A stretch of DNA of 64,000 nucleotides from Methylovulum sp. (GTDB lineage: Bacteria; Pseudomonadota; Gammaproteobacteria; Methylococcales; Methylomonadaceae), in assembly GCF_028687615.1 (NCBI RefSeq), contig NZ_JAQTZU010000002.1:1-64000 (forward strand). Direction: 5' to 3'. Below are positions 1 to 8,846 of the stretch, piece after piece (within the stretch, counting starts at the first letter, position 1; every line of letters starts with the position of its first letter). The notes under the pieces were generated by a model. It did no database searches, was not told the origin of the DNA, and worked only from the letters and a program-made list of their open reading frames with translations. The translations under genes and the position numbers were made by a program.

Positions 1-101
1 ACGACATTCTTGATGTCTGCTGTCAGGCTTGGAATAAATTTGCTTTGCAACCGGACGCCATTCGATCCCTTTGCTCTCGGAGCTGGGCGGTGTTGTCATA
101 G
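1..101 (+). mobile_element. IS630-family transposase, C-terminal fragment at window edge
   Basis: An open frame enters from the left edge (codons in phase with base 3) and stops at TAG 99-101, giving about 32 residues with the pattern D-I-L-D-V-C-C-Q-A-W-N-K followed by PDAIRSL and a closing S-W-A. This resembles the C-terminus of IS630/Tc1-mariner type transposases, which commonly end with an AWN...P..IRS..W pattern. The bases after the stop (about 102-135) are probably the right end of the element. The catalytic DDE part lies outside the window, so it cannot be said whether the copy is intact. Identification rests on a short C-terminal pattern. Confidence 0.65.
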
Positions 102-177
102 AAACTTATTGGGATTGGTATTACTTTACAGTGCAGGACTATGCTTACTACATTTTTAATTTACTGAGGCTTATCGT

Positions 178-1476
178 ATGAACAAGGATTACACGGCAAT
201 TGGTTTTAGGCAGGGATGCTTTAATTTTTCCAATAAATTAACAAATGGCGTGAGGCGGCGTTTGGTAATTTGCGAAACGCTGTTTAAAACAATTTTTTTG
301 ATTTTTGTGTGCGGCATCAGCCTGCAAGCCTGCCAAAACTATGGCGTTAAAACAGTTCAGCCGGGGATTATTGATGCCGCCCAAATTGAAAAAATCACTG
401 CGGCGTTAATTGCCCGGCAGCAACCGGAAACAGAGGCTCAAGGCCAGCAAATTCAAGCTCTGACCGAAGCAGTTACGGCATTAAGCAATGGTCAAGACAC
501 GTTGGGGACAGAAGAGCTTGTCAACACGGCAATAACTGGTCTGGCGCAGGGCAAAACCACTGGAGCAAAAGCCTTGTTTGCACAATTGGCGGAAAATTCG
601 CAAACCGAAGCCAAACAAAAGGCTGGTGCATTGCGGCATTTGGGGATTTTGGCTTCTTTAGACAATACCCAAGACGCTTTGGCGGCATATCGCCGAGCCA
701 CCGAACTTGAACCAAACGATGCGGGTGGCTGGCGGCAATTGGGGCGATTGTTAAACCAAACCGGTAAATCAGACGAGGCCATAGTAGCCTTTCAAAAACA
801 GTTGGAGTTGGCGGAAACCAATCAGGATCAAACCAATATAGCAGAGTCCTATAGCAATTTAGCGGATGTCTATCAGGCACGAAGTGAATTTAATACCGCT
901 ATAAAACTATACCAAAAAGCCCTGCAAGTTAATGAAGCCTTAGCCAACCAGGCTGTTATAGCGAAAAATTATAATGACTTGGGCAATGCTTATTTTAATA
1001 CCACTGATTTATCAGGGCAGGCGATTGCTTGCTACCAGAAAGCCTTGCAATTGCATGAAGCCATCGGTGATCAACAACAAATTGCCCGCCAGTACGATAA
1101 TTTGGGCAATGCCTATCAAAAACGTGGTGATTTGCCGAATACTTTGGTGATGTATCAAAAAGCCTTACAGCTCTATGAAAAACTGCATGTTAAAACTGGA
1201 ATTGCCATAAATTACAGAAATTTAGGGATTGTTTACAAAACCAGCAAGGATTTGGACAAAGCGATTGAAATGTTGCAAAAAGCTTCGCAAATTGACCAGC
1301 AATTAGGCGACAAAAATGGCCTGGCAATTGACTACAACCATTTGGGATTGGCGTATCAACTCAAGGGCAACAAAACCGAAGCAAAACGTTATTATTTGCT
1401 CAGCATGGAGTTGTTCAGGATTTTGAACAATCAAGATGATGCCGAACCTATCCGGGATTTATTGGATGAATTGTGA
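178..1476 (+). CDS. TPR-repeat lipoprotein
   Basis: A 432-residue protein, probably anchored to the envelope. The hydrophobic stretch at about residues 35-51 ends in a lipobox-like L-Q-A-C with Cys52. The 51 residues before that Cys are long for a signal peptide, so a GTG at 250, which gives a start at R-R-R-L, may be the true start. After a Gln/Ala-rich linker (about 60-140), the rest is tandem tetratricopeptide repeats of about 40 residues, with recurrent A-x-x-x-Y-Q-K-A-L and N-D-L-G-N-A-Y signatures, like the Kinesin-light-chain/LGN class. TPR proteins are scaffolds; no catalytic domain is visible. It lies between an IS630 end and a convergent exported His/Cys protein. Specific function unknown. 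Confidence 0.75.
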   Translation: MNKDYTAIGFRQGCFNFSNKLTNGVRRRLVICETLFKTIFLIFVCGISLQACQNYGVKTVQPGIIDAAQIEKITAALIARQQPETEAQGQQIQALTEAVTALSNGQDTLGTEELVNTAITGLAQGKTTGAKALFAQLAENSQTEAKQKAGALRHLGILASLDNTQDALAAYRRATELEPNDAGGWRQLGRLLNQTGKSDEAIVAFQKQLELAETNQDQTNIAESYSNLADVYQARSEFNTAIKLYQKALQVNEALANQAVIAKNYNDLGNAYFNTTDLSGQAIACYQKALQLHEAIGDQQQIARQYDNLGNAYQKRGDLPNTLVMYQKALQLYEKLHVKTGIAINYRNLGIVYKTSKDLDKAIEMLQKASQIDQQLGDKNGLAIDYNHLGLAYQLKGNKTEAKRYYLLSMELFRILNNQDDAEPIRDLLDEL

Positions 1477-1490
1477 TGGTTTTTCATTTA

Positions 1491-1589
1491 GGAATGTGCA
1501 TGGAATAAATTCGCGGATCAAGACCTGTCAGGTTTTGAAAACCTGACAGGTCTGACGAGCCGGTGCGGAAATTATTTCATGCCCGTTCC
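1491..1589. repeat. MITE-like element, family 1, copy 1
   Basis: A 99-bp non-coding element with imperfect terminal inverted repeats of about 25 bp (left begins GGAATGTGCATGGAATAAAT; the right end in reverse complement begins GGAACGGGCATGAAATAATT). A near-perfect 31-bp palindrome built on GACCTGTCAGG sits inside at 1522-1552. It is flanked by direct TTA at 1488-1490 and 1590-1592. Two more copies occur at 20200-20298 and 29917-30016. It lies just after the TPR gene, so it may also act as a transcript-end hairpin. Confidence 0.8.
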
Positions 1590-1592
1590 TTA

Positions 1593-1931
1593 GTTCGTGC
1601 CTGACCGAGAAAGCCAAAAACATACAAAATCGGACGAAAAGCATAGTGTCGTTGGCTGGGGATGAAGCGATAGCGCAATCCTGGCACCACAAGCCACTCT
1701 GCTGGGGTTCTTTGCGTTTTATGCCCTTTGCGGGTACACCCCAGCCTACTTTGCTGAGTGTCATAATGAGAAAGCTGGATTTTAGCGGTGCCCGGCTGGT
1801 TTTGGAGCGCGGTCATCTTGACCGCAACCCGCTGGCAGGATGCCTTTATGCCCCATAGATACGCGCTCCTCTCAATAAAAACCAATAAAAACCGAAAACT
1901 TGACCGTTTGAAGTATATGGTACACGGGTGA
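1593..1931. other. Intergenic stretch without a supported gene
   Basis: This 339-bp gap lies between the convergent TPR gene and the His/Cys protein. Short overlapping frames exist on both strands, but none has a convincing start or a recognisable domain. A small hairpin GCGGTCATC/TTGACCGC lies at about 1811-1827. The composition looks like decayed coding or repeat DNA. Confidence 0.4.
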
Positions 1932-3008
1932 TTAATGTGGTGCGGGAGCGACGACACATAAAAAATGTTGATGGTTATTGCTCTCAAAGCGGATGATTCT
2001 CTTGACAACATCCTCTGCACTGCTGTCCCCAATTGGGCCGGCCGTGACGCGGCCCGTGGCTGAGCTGATGAGATGGACGTAACTTTGGTAAGGGCCGCCA
2101 GCTAGCGTTGTGTTGATTAAAAACTTAGCATCACCTCTCTTTGGTATGTCATTCGGAGCTTCGCTGCCAGGATTGCAGGCACCGAAAAAAATCAAACCGT
2201 CCGCCGTCACCAAGGAACTCAGGGAGTTGGTAAACAGTAATAAGCGTTCCGGGGATATTTCAACGTATGACTTTAGGTCGAATAGCGGTTCGCGGCAAAC
2301 AGTTTCACAGAGATTGATTCGGGATTTATATGTCTCCTTACGGGCCGTTGCCAGCTTATCGGGAGCGCAATAACGCTTGAAGCAAGCTTGGTCTAGCGGT
2401 TGCAACTGTTTTTCCAGCCCCTTTAACTGATGCCGGATATCGATTGGATCCATCTGCACCAGTTCCAGCCAATGTGCGGAGATATAGTCGGTAAATATAT
2501 GATTTTTATTGATATTATAGTCAATCGACAAAACATCCTTAAGCCCAGGCTGCGCTTCGGTAAATTGCAACAATTTCCCATTGGTGCCACTTATCGTGAG
2601 GTCTTTCCAAAACACCTTGTCATTGAGTATCGGGCCATCGAAGCCGCCATGACCGATAAAAATAACCCGGTCAAAAGGGGGAGTCTCTTGTAATATTTGC
2701 CCGGCCTGTTGGTAATAATCTTCCCAACTCCAAATATCACGCAATTGCTTGACAACCGCCTTGAACTGCTTGCGATAAAAGACTTCTATTTTGTCGGCAG
2801 GCTTCTCGGCCCACCTCTTGCTTCCCTTGGTGTCGGAATCTCCGCTCAATAAAGGCACAATCAGTACCCGCCTTGGCGGTTGCAAATAGCTCAACGCCCC
2901 CCGTGTGGACTGGCACGACAATAAGCGGATTTCTTCGCTGCAAACAGCGTTTGAGCATAAGCTCAACAAAAAAGCAAGCAGAAACCAGATACGAATACTA
3001 TTGATCAC
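1932..3008 (-). CDS. Exported protein with caspase/CHAT-like His-Gly...Cys pattern
   Basis: A 358-residue protein with an N-terminal signal peptide (hydrophobic residues 5-20, likely cleavage near N-A-V-C-S). No named family was recognised outright. Two segments stand out: a hydrophobic strand ending F-I-G-H-G-G (His120) and, about 158 residues later, a strand ending F-F-G-A-C-N-P-G (Cys278). Hydrophobic strand plus H-G, followed by hydrophobic strand plus A-C, is the dyad layout of clan CD peptidases (caspase, gingipain, CHAT). The spacing is longer than typical and includes a helical, Cys-containing insert (about 195-240, Cys209/214/234/238). It faces the TPR lipoprotein tail to tail. Protease function is inferred only; a non-catalytic domain of the same fold is possible. 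Confidence 0.5.
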   Translation of the reverse strand: MINSIRIWFLLAFLLSLCSNAVCSEEIRLLSCQSTRGALSYLQPPRRVLIVPLLSGDSDTKGSKRWAEKPADKIEVFYRKQFKAVVKQLRDIWSWEDYYQQAGQILQETPPFDRVIFIGHGGFDGPILNDKVFWKDLTISGTNGKLLQFTEAQPGLKDVLSIDYNINKNHIFTDYISAHWLELVQMDPIDIRHQLKGLEKQLQPLDQACFKRYCAPDKLATARKETYKSRINLCETVCREPLFDLKSYVEISPERLLLFTNSLSSLVTADGLIFFGACNPGSEAPNDIPKRGDAKFLINTTLAGGPYQSYVHLISSATGRVTAGPIGDSSAEDVVKRIIRFESNNHQHFLCVVAPAPH

Positions 3009-3089
3009 GACAAAGCTCCGTTAAAAAGTTCAGGCACTAAGGATTTGGCTAAAAATAACTTCCCGAACTTTTATTGCCGAAACCGTAGA

Positions 3090-3102
3090 GACCTGACAGG
3101 TC
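3090..3102. repeat. Isolated GACCTGACAGGTC palindrome
   Basis: The 13-bp palindrome GACCTGACAGGTC repeats the core word of the family 1 elements. It is enclosed by a weaker inverted pair (AACTTCC near 3058 and GGAAGTT near 3111). It has no family 1 ends and looks like a relic or an independent hairpin upstream of the exported His/Cys gene. Confidence 0.45.
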
Positions 3103-3190
3103 TTAAATCAGGAAGTTAATATTGGCCGAATCCTAATTCATATTGCCCTTGCATTATGCACGAGCGTTAAGTCAACAGTATTGTGGTTTA

Positions 3191-3367
3191 GGCAACTCGC
3201 AATAAATACCCCCTGACACAAGAAAAAAACATAGTCCACGAAAATCACGAAAGGCACGAAAAAATAATAAAAAACATCGTGTTGTAGTGTTTTTCGTGGA
3301 CGATTCTTTTAGTGGATTTAATACTTTGTGCTGAGAATCTGTGGCGGTTTATTTTCTGCGAGTTACC
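3191..3367. repeat. MITE-like element, family 2, copy 1
   Basis: A 177-bp non-coding element. The left end GGCAACTCGCAATAAATACC is matched in reverse complement by the right end GGTAACTCGCAGAAAATAAA. It is flanked by direct TTA at 3188-3190 and 3368-3370. The middle holds an inner inverted repeat built on GTCCACGAAAATCACGAAA and TTTTTCGTGGAC. A near-complete second copy is at 58426-58591 and a rearranged one ends at 45191. It fills the gap between spoT and the exported His/Cys gene. Confidence 0.8.
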
Positions 3368-3435
3368 TTATGGTCAGCTAAACAAATTTATAATTGAAGA
3401 AGGTATTAGGTTGTCGAATCCAATAATCCAGGGCA

Positions 3436-5586
3436 TTAAGCTTTGACGCGGGTGATTTTTAGGACGATGGGCAGTTCTTTCAAGTGGCGCATGATTTTTG
3501 CCAAATGGACGCGGTCACGGGCGGTTAAAGTAATCAAATCGACACAAACCCGGTCATCTTGGTCAACGACATTGACGTTTTCAATATTCGATTCCATTTC
3601 AGAAATCGCCGATGCAATAGTTGCCAAGGCTCCGCGTTGGTTTATGATTTCCAGGCGTAACTCGGCAGGAAAATCGCCGATAATATCTTGGCTCCATTCC
3701 ACATCCAACCAGCTAGTGTCTTTTTTACGCAATACGACACGGTTACGGCATTCGTGGTGATGCACGACGATGCCAGTGCCTGGGTTAAAAAAGCCAATGA
3801 TGGCATCCCCTGGAATCGGGCGGCAACATTTGGCAAGGGTGATGACCATGCCCTCGGTGCCTTTGATGATCAGCGGAGTTTTCTGGATTTTCTCGTTGCC
3901 ATTTAGTTTGATATTGGCGTTGATGTCATCCTGGGTGAGTTGTTTGGCAACTAAAAATGGCATTTTATTGCCCAAGCCTATGTCTTCAAGCAAATCATCG
4001 AGGGTTTTTAAATCAATCACTTTGAGGAAAGCTTTGAGGCGGGATTCTTCGATGTTATCGAGCTGCAAATTCATCATTTGCAGCTCTTTTTCCAATAACC
4101 GGCGGCCTAGGTTGATGGCTTCCTGCTGTTTGAAGTTTTTTAGGTAATTGCGGATGCTGGAACGGGCTTTGACGGTAATGACATAATTCAGCCACAACGG
4201 ATTGGGCCGTGCCCAGACTGCGGTGATGATTTCCACCGTCATGCCATTTTCGAGTTTAGTCTGCAAAGGCACGAGCTGTTTGTCGATTCTTGCGGAGACG
4301 CAGGCATTGCCGATGTCTGTATGCACCGCGTAGGCAAAATCCACCGCCGTGGCACCGCGCGGCATTTTAATAATGGCCCCTTTAGGCGTAAAAACAAAGA
4401 CTTCCTGAGGAAAAAGGTCGATTTTCAGGTTATCAATAAATTCCAATGAATCGCCGGCGGATTTTTGGATTTCCAGTAAATCCCGCAACCATTCATTTGC
4501 CAGGGCCTGGACTTTTTCGGTTTTATCATCATCGGATTTATACAGCCAATGCGCGGCAATGCCGGATTCCGCCATGCGGTGCATATCATGCGTCCTGATC
4601 TGGACTTCGATAGGCACGCCAAACGGGCCCATCAACACCGAGTGCAGCGATTGGTAGCCATTTTCCTTAGGTAGGGCGATATAATCCTTGAACCGTCCTG
4701 GAATGGGTTTGTACAAGTTATGGATGACGCCTAACACGCGATAGCAAGTATCGACGCTATCGCAATAAATTCTAAACGCATAAATATCAAAGACATCCGA
4801 TAATAAAATTTTTTTATCGGTCATTTTTTTATAAATGCTGTAGAGGTTTTTTTCCCGGCCCGCCACTTCACAAACTAAATTTGCTTCCGTTAAACGGATT
4901 TTAATCGCGCTTTCGATGGTTTCGACGATTTTACGGCGAGTCCCCCGTTCTTTTTTGACGGCATTTTTTAATTCGTCGTAGCGTTCGGGATACATCGCCG
5001 CAAAGCTTAACGCCTCCAGTTTGTGCCGGATATCGTTCATGCCCAGACGGTTGGCAAGCGGTGCGTAAATCTCCAGCGTTTCGTGGGCAATGCGTTGTTG
5101 CTTGTCTGCTGGCATTGCACCGATGGTCTGCATATTGTGCAAACGATCCGCCAATTTGACGATGATCACGCGCAAATCTTTCGCCATTGCCAAAAACATT
5201 TTGCGGACGTTTTCGGCTTGGGCTTCGGCGCGGGATTTGTCGTCGATTTTGCCAAGTTTGGTGACGCCATCAACCAGATCGGCTACTTCGCTGCCAAATT
5301 CTTTGGCAAGTTGTTTTTTGCTGATTTTACAATCTTCTATGACATCGTGCAGGATCGCCGCCATAATGCCGTTAGCGTCCATGTGCATTTCAGCCAGGCT
5401 GATCGCCACGGAAATCGGATGGCAGATATAGTCCTCACCGCTTTTGCGGACTTGTCCTTCATGGACCCGCGCACCAAATTCATAGGCGCGGATACAATCG
5501 GCTATCTGGCTTTGTTCCAGATAGCCGGACAAGGTGTCGCACAAGCGGCGGACGAGTATATCCTGGGGGCGGTCAAGCACGTTCAT
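3436..5586 (-). CDS. spoT: Bifunctional (p)ppGpp synthetase/hydrolase SpoT
   Basis: A 716-residue RelA/SpoT homologue controlling the stringent-response alarmone (p)ppGpp. The N-terminal HD hydrolase domain has the H-D-V-I-E-D motif (His80-Asp81). The synthetase domain follows (about 230-350) with R-F-K-D and Y-Q-S-L-H; the RxKD loop is typical of bifunctional SpoT/Rel enzymes rather than monofunctional RelA. A TGS domain (about 380-445), a Cys/His-containing region (C-C-R-P-I-P-G-D) and a C-terminal ACT domain complete the usual long architecture. It lies 14 bp downstream of rpoZ on the same strand, the normal gammaproteobacterial rpoZ-spoT operon; gmk, often in front of rpoZ, is not next to it here. 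Confidence 0.96.
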   Translation of the reverse strand: MNVLDRPQDILVRRLCDTLSGYLEQSQIADCIRAYEFGARVHEGQVRKSGEDYICHPISVAISLAEMHMDANGIMAAILHDVIEDCKISKKQLAKEFGSEVADLVDGVTKLGKIDDKSRAEAQAENVRKMFLAMAKDLRVIIVKLADRLHNMQTIGAMPADKQQRIAHETLEIYAPLANRLGMNDIRHKLEALSFAAMYPERYDELKNAVKKERGTRRKIVETIESAIKIRLTEANLVCEVAGREKNLYSIYKKMTDKKILLSDVFDIYAFRIYCDSVDTCYRVLGVIHNLYKPIPGRFKDYIALPKENGYQSLHSVLMGPFGVPIEVQIRTHDMHRMAESGIAAHWLYKSDDDKTEKVQALANEWLRDLLEIQKSAGDSLEFIDNLKIDLFPQEVFVFTPKGAIIKMPRGATAVDFAYAVHTDIGNACVSARIDKQLVPLQTKLENGMTVEIITAVWARPNPLWLNYVITVKARSSIRNYLKNFKQQEAINLGRRLLEKELQMMNLQLDNIEESRLKAFLKVIDLKTLDDLLEDIGLGNKMPFLVAKQLTQDDINANIKLNGNEKIQKTPLIIKGTEGMVITLAKCCRPIPGDAIIGFFNPGTGIVVHHHECRNRVVLRKKDTSWLDVEWSQDIIGDFPAELRLEIINQRGALATIASAISEMESNIENVNVVDQDDRVCVDLITLTARDRVHLAKIMRHLKELPIVLKITRVKA

Positions 5587-5600
5587 GGAAGCTGGGACAA

Positions 5601-5840
5601 TCAGAATGCGGGTGGATAATCCTGGACTTCAACGGTACGGTGTAGGCGTTTGATGTTTTCGTCGGTGACATGCCCCGCTGCAATTTCGCGTAACGCCAAG
5701 ACGGTATCTTTATCTTTTTGACGCGGGAGGAATTCAGTCGCGCCCTGGCTGAGCTGACGGGCACGGGTGCTGGCTAACAGCACCAGTTTAAAGCGGTTTT
5801 CCACATGTTCCAAACAATCTTCGATAGTGATTCTAGCCAT
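5601..5840 (-). CDS. rpoZ: RNA polymerase omega subunit
   Basis: A 79-residue omega subunit that helps assemble RNA polymerase by clamping the beta-prime subunit. It starts M-A-R-I-T-I-E-D-C and has the conserved N-R-F-K-L-V-L-L-A and A-R-Q-L helix pair, with the charged tail normal for the family. It is the first gene of the rpoZ-spoT pair. The gene upstream is pgk, whose transcript appears to end at the terminator at 5897-5956, so rpoZ probably has its own promoter in the 5841-5896 gap. Confidence 0.95.
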   Translation of the reverse strand: MARITIEDCLEHVENRFKLVLLASTRARQLSQGATEFLPRQKDKDTVLALREIAAGHVTDENIKRLHRTVEVQDYPPAF

Positions 5841-5896
5841 TAATGTTTCCTGTAATAAAAATGAAAATCGGTGTGCAGTACACCGTAAAAAAATAA

Positions 5897-5956
5897 AAGT
5901 CCACCGTACCTTACGCCGTTATGACTATAACAGAACGGAGAAAGTGCGGTGGACTT
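5897..5956 (-). terminator. Rho-independent terminator after pgk
   Basis: Read on the minus strand, the arm AAGTCCACCGCAC is paired about 35 nt later with GTACGGTGGACTT, followed directly by a T-rich tract (TTATTTTTTT). It lies 35-95 bp after the pgk stop and before rpoZ, so it would insulate the two genes. The long loop contains a smaller CCGTT/AACGG pairing. Confidence 0.65.
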
Positions 5957-5991
5957 ATATTAGTGTGCCATTATAAATAATGGCGGCAAGT

Positions 5992-7164
5992 CTATTGTCG
6001 GGTTTTTAAGATCGCCACGGCGGGCAATTCTTTTCCTTCCAAAAATTCCAAGAATGCCCCGCCACCTGTTGAGGTGTAGGAGACATCGTTTTCAATGCCG
6101 AACTGGTCGATTGCCGCCAACGTATCGCCGCCGCCAGCCAGTGAGAATGCAGGGCTTTCGGCAATCGCTTTCGCCAGTGTCTGGGTGCCGTGGCTGAATT
6201 GTTCAATTTCAAACACACCGACCGGGCCGTTCCAAACGATAGTGCCGGCGGATTTTAACAACCCGGCATATTGCGCGGCAGTTTCAGGGCCAATATCCAA
6301 TACCAAATCATCATCTTCAATATCCGCCACTTTTTTCACGGTGGCGACGGCGGTTTCTGAAAATTCTTTCGCGCAGACGACATCGACAGGGATTGGAATA
6401 TCTGAACCCGCTTGTTTTGCCGCCGCAATCAGGCGTTGCGCTTCTTCGATCAAATCCGGTTCATACAGCGATTTACCCACCGGGTAACCTGCCGCCGCGA
6501 TAAAGGTGTTGGCAATGCCGCCACCGACGATGAGTTGGTCAACTTTTTCCGACAAAGACTTCAAAACGGTCAGTTTAGTAGACACTTTAGAACCACCGAC
6601 GATGGCGACTAAAGGCTTAGTTGGGGTTTCCAGGGCTTTGCCCAGTGCATCCAGTTCGCTGGCCAATAGCGGCCCGGCGCAAACGATAGGCGCGAATTTG
6701 GCGACGCTGTGCGTCGATGCTTGGGCGCGGTGGGCAGTACCGAAAGCGTCCATGACGAACACATCACATAATTTCGCCATTTTCTGGCCTAATTCATCGC
6801 TATTTTTTTCTTCGCCGACGTTAAAACGGACGTTTTCGCATAAGACCACTTCACCAGGTGCTATTGTCACGCCGTCCAACCAATCTTTTTCCAAACGTAC
6901 CGGTTTGCCCAATAATTCCGCCATGCGTTCAGCAACGGGCTTCAGTGACGATTCTTCGTCATATTGGCCTTCAACCGGACGTCCCAAATGGGACATGACA
7001 ATCACCGCCGCACCGGCTGCCAGGGCTTTTTCAATGGTAGGCATACTGGCTTGGATACGGATGTCGCTGGTCACTTGACCATTTTTCACGGGTACGTTCA
7101 AATCTTGACGGATTAATACACGTTTACCTGATAAATCCAGATCAAGCATTTTTTGAATTGACAT
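5992..7164 (-). CDS. pgk: Phosphoglycerate kinase
   Basis: A 390-residue cytosolic enzyme making ATP from 1,3-bisphosphoglycerate and ADP. The length is normal. Visible signatures are [12 protein letters not shown] near the N-terminus, the substrate-binding [18 protein letters not shown], and the C-terminal nucleotide loop S-T-G-G-G-A-F-L-E. It starts ATG at 7164 and is followed by a terminator. The neighbours are a thioredoxin-fold gene and mch rather than the usual gapA/fba cluster. Confidence 0.97.
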   Translation of the reverse strand: MSIQKMLDLDLSGKRVLIRQDLNVPVKNGQVTSDIRIQASMPTIEKALAAGAAVIVMSHLGRPVEGQYDEESSLKPVAERMAELLGKPVRLEKDWLDGVTIAPGEVVLCENVRFNVGEEKNSDELGQKMAKLCDVFVMDAFGTAHRAQASTHSVAKFAPIVCAGPLLASELDALGKALETPTKPLVAIVGGSKVSTKLTVLKSLSEKVDQLIVGGGIANTFIAAAGYPVGKSLYEPDLIEEAQRLIAAAKQAGSDIPIPVDVVCAKEFSETAVATVKKVADIEDDDLVLDIGPETAAQYAGLLKSAGTIVWNGPVGVFEIEQFSHGTQTLAKAIAESPAFSLAGGGDTLAAIDQFGIENDVSYTSTGGGAFLEFLEGKELPAVAILKTRQ

Positions 7165-7184
7165 AGTTCACTCTCGCTTTTTGT

Positions 7185-7748
7185 TTAGGGGTTCGTTGAT
7201 TTCCATTTAATGGAACAGCCGATGCTGGCGATTTGGTCACTAGGGCCTTGGCCTGTAGCCGCCACTAATTTCAGTGCTTCAAATAATTCGCGTATTGTAT
7301 CAGGTGGGGCGGTTTCGCGGCGACTGGCATCCAAACGTCCGCGATATTGCAATTTAAAATCAGCGTTGTAGCCGAAAAAATCCGGTGTGCAAACTGCGCC
7401 GTAAGCCTTGGCAATTTCTTGGGTTTCATCCAGCAAATAGGGGAAGGGATAATGATGTTCCTGAGCTATTTTTTGCATATTGGCAAACGAATCTTCTGGA
7501 TATGCTTCCGTGTCGTTGGACATGATGGCGACCGAGGCAATGCCAAAGACTTGCAATTCGCGGGTGTCACGCAGAATGCGCTCATGGATGGCTTTGACAA
7601 ACGGGCAATGTTGGCAAATAAACATCACCAGCAAGCCTTTCTCGCCCATGCAATCGGCTAAAGTCCAAATACGTCCGTCAACACCCGGTAAGGCAAAATC
7701 CGGTGCGGGTTTATCAAAATCACAAACCGGCGTTTCCAATGCAGCCAT
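7185..7748 (-). CDS. Thioredoxin-fold (AhpC/TSA-like) redoxin
   Basis: A 187-residue predicted cytosolic protein of the redoxin/thioredoxin superfamily. After P-A-P-D-F-A-L-P-G-V-D-G, a strand leads to the redox motif C-Q-H-C (Cys45, Cys48) followed by P-F-V-K. The later cis-proline region reads V-C-T-P-D-F-F-G, and the C-terminus keeps G-C-S-I-K-W-K. This matches the widespread thioredoxin-family proteins that carry C-x-H-C-P instead of CGPC. The substrate is unknown. It sits 20 bp before pgk and 26 bp after mch, so all three may be co-transcribed. Confidence 0.85.
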   Translation of the reverse strand: MAALETPVCDFDKPAPDFALPGVDGRIWTLADCMGEKGLLVMFICQHCPFVKAIHERILRDTRELQVFGIASVAIMSNDTEAYPEDSFANMQKIAQEHHYPFPYLLDETQEIAKAYGAVCTPDFFGYNADFKLQYRGRLDASRRETAPPDTIRELFEALKLVAATGQGPSDQIASIGCSIKWKSTNP

Positions 7749-7774
7749 AGCAAGCCCCCAAAAAAGTAGATTAA

Positions 7775-8758
7775 TTAAGCACCAAATGACAAATTCAACA
7801 ACTCGTTATCCAAACGTCCGGCGCGGAAAGTCTTGCCGGATTCCACAGCGGTCACAATGACGCTGGCAGGGCTGAACAGCATCGCATCAATTTTGAAGAA
7901 ATCGTATTGGTATTCCTTAAAAACTTGTGCGAACGGTTTGCCGTAATCTTTGGAAGTCGAACTAGGCAATTCATTTGCCAATTTTTCCGCCGCTTCATCG
8001 CTGCCTTTAACAAAAATATGCACGAGACCAGCGAACAAAATCGCGTCATTGGTGCGGCCCATTGCTTGCACGAAGTCAGGGTGTGGTGGGCACACAGGCG
8101 CACTGCCGCTGCCGTCGATGATATTTTCCAAAGGGAAGTGCAGGGCGTGGGCTTTGTGCATCGCCACTTCCAAGACGCGGCCGACGACTTGCACACAACC
8201 TGCGAGGCTGCTGGTCGGCGTGACAATGATAGTCAGATTTTCTGGCGACACGCCACAGGCGGCGGCGACTTTATCGACAATTTCCACAGGCGGGATTTTG
8301 TCGTTTTCGATCACCAGCACGGTTTGGTCGTTGGCATCTTGATAGGCCAATTCTTTGTACAATTCTTCAACGGGCATGGCCACGCCGTCTTTGGTTTTAG
8401 TCGCCATCGCCCGCGCCGGGCCGGAACCTAAGGCGTAATATTTTTCATGCGCCAAACTCCAGCCTGCGTACTGGCTACCCAGACACGCCAATACCGGATG
8501 GGTGCTGTGCACGTTGACAGTCAAAGGCCATTTTTCGGTGTAAGCACTTTGTGACAAACTCACCGTGCCCATGCCGCCCAGACAAATTTCCGTGATAATG
8601 CGGCCCGCTTCCAAACCACCTGGGGCGTTGATGCCTGCGTCGATAATCGTGCAACCATTGTCCAGCGTTTGCAGGTGCAGACGATATTTGTCGGCGTTAT
8701 TAAGCAGCTCTTGCACTAAGGGTTGGGCGAGTTTGTTTACACTAGCTTTGAATTCCAT
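7775..8758 (-). CDS. mch: Methenyltetrahydromethanopterin cyclohydrolase
   Basis: A 327-residue enzyme interconverting methenyl- and formyl-H4MPT in the tetrahydromethanopterin formaldehyde-oxidation pathway of methylotrophs. The whole length matches bacterial Mch: N-terminal [23 protein letters not shown], the G-G-M-G-T-V segment, Y-A-G-W-S-L, and G-S-G-P-A-R-A followed by P-P-H-P-D-F. This is the main marker that the organism is a C1-metabolising bacterium. The ATP-grasp gene upstream on the same strand strengthens the link to the H4MPT gene set. No other H4MPT genes (fae, mtdB, fhc) are in the window. Confidence 0.96.
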   Translation of the reverse strand: MEFKASVNKLAQPLVQELLNNADKYRLHLQTLDNGCTIIDAGINAPGGLEAGRIITEICLGGMGTVSLSQSAYTEKWPLTVNVHSTHPVLACLGSQYAGWSLAHEKYYALGSGPARAMATKTKDGVAMPVEELYKELAYQDANDQTVLVIENDKIPPVEIVDKVAAACGVSPENLTIIVTPTSSLAGCVQVVGRVLEVAMHKAHALHFPLENIIDGSGSAPVCPPHPDFVQAMGRTNDAILFAGLVHIFVKGSDEAAEKLANELPSSTSKDYGKPFAQVFKEYQYDFFKIDAMLFSPASVIVTAVESGKTFRAGRLDNELLNLSFGA

Positions 8759-8813
8759 GAGGATGAAAACCTGATTGTTTTGTTATGAAAGAGGTAATAA
8801 ATGTGAGTTTTTT

Positions 8814-8846
8814 AGACTTTTCATGTTGTTAAAACCTGAAAGTCTT
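8814..8846. repeat. Imperfect hairpin at the end of the ATP-grasp gene
   Basis: AGACTTTTCATGTT is partly complementary to AAAACCTGAAAGTCT, forming a stem around a short loop. The stop codon of the ATP-grasp gene (8845-8847) lies in the right arm. The layout resembles the inner palindrome of the family 1 elements (GACxTxTCAGGTTTT type) but is diverged and lacks family ends. It may act as a transcript-end or processing hairpin between the ATP-grasp gene and mch. Confidence 0.45.

Noticed and set aside
1528-2032. Two overlapping minus-strand frames (78 and 151 codons)
   Set aside because: They cover the family 1 element and the end of the exported His/Cys gene in other frames; no conserved domain seen.
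5023-5619. 198-codon plus-strand frame
   Set aside because: Antisense to spoT, which is a clear full-length gene; an artefact of its codon composition.
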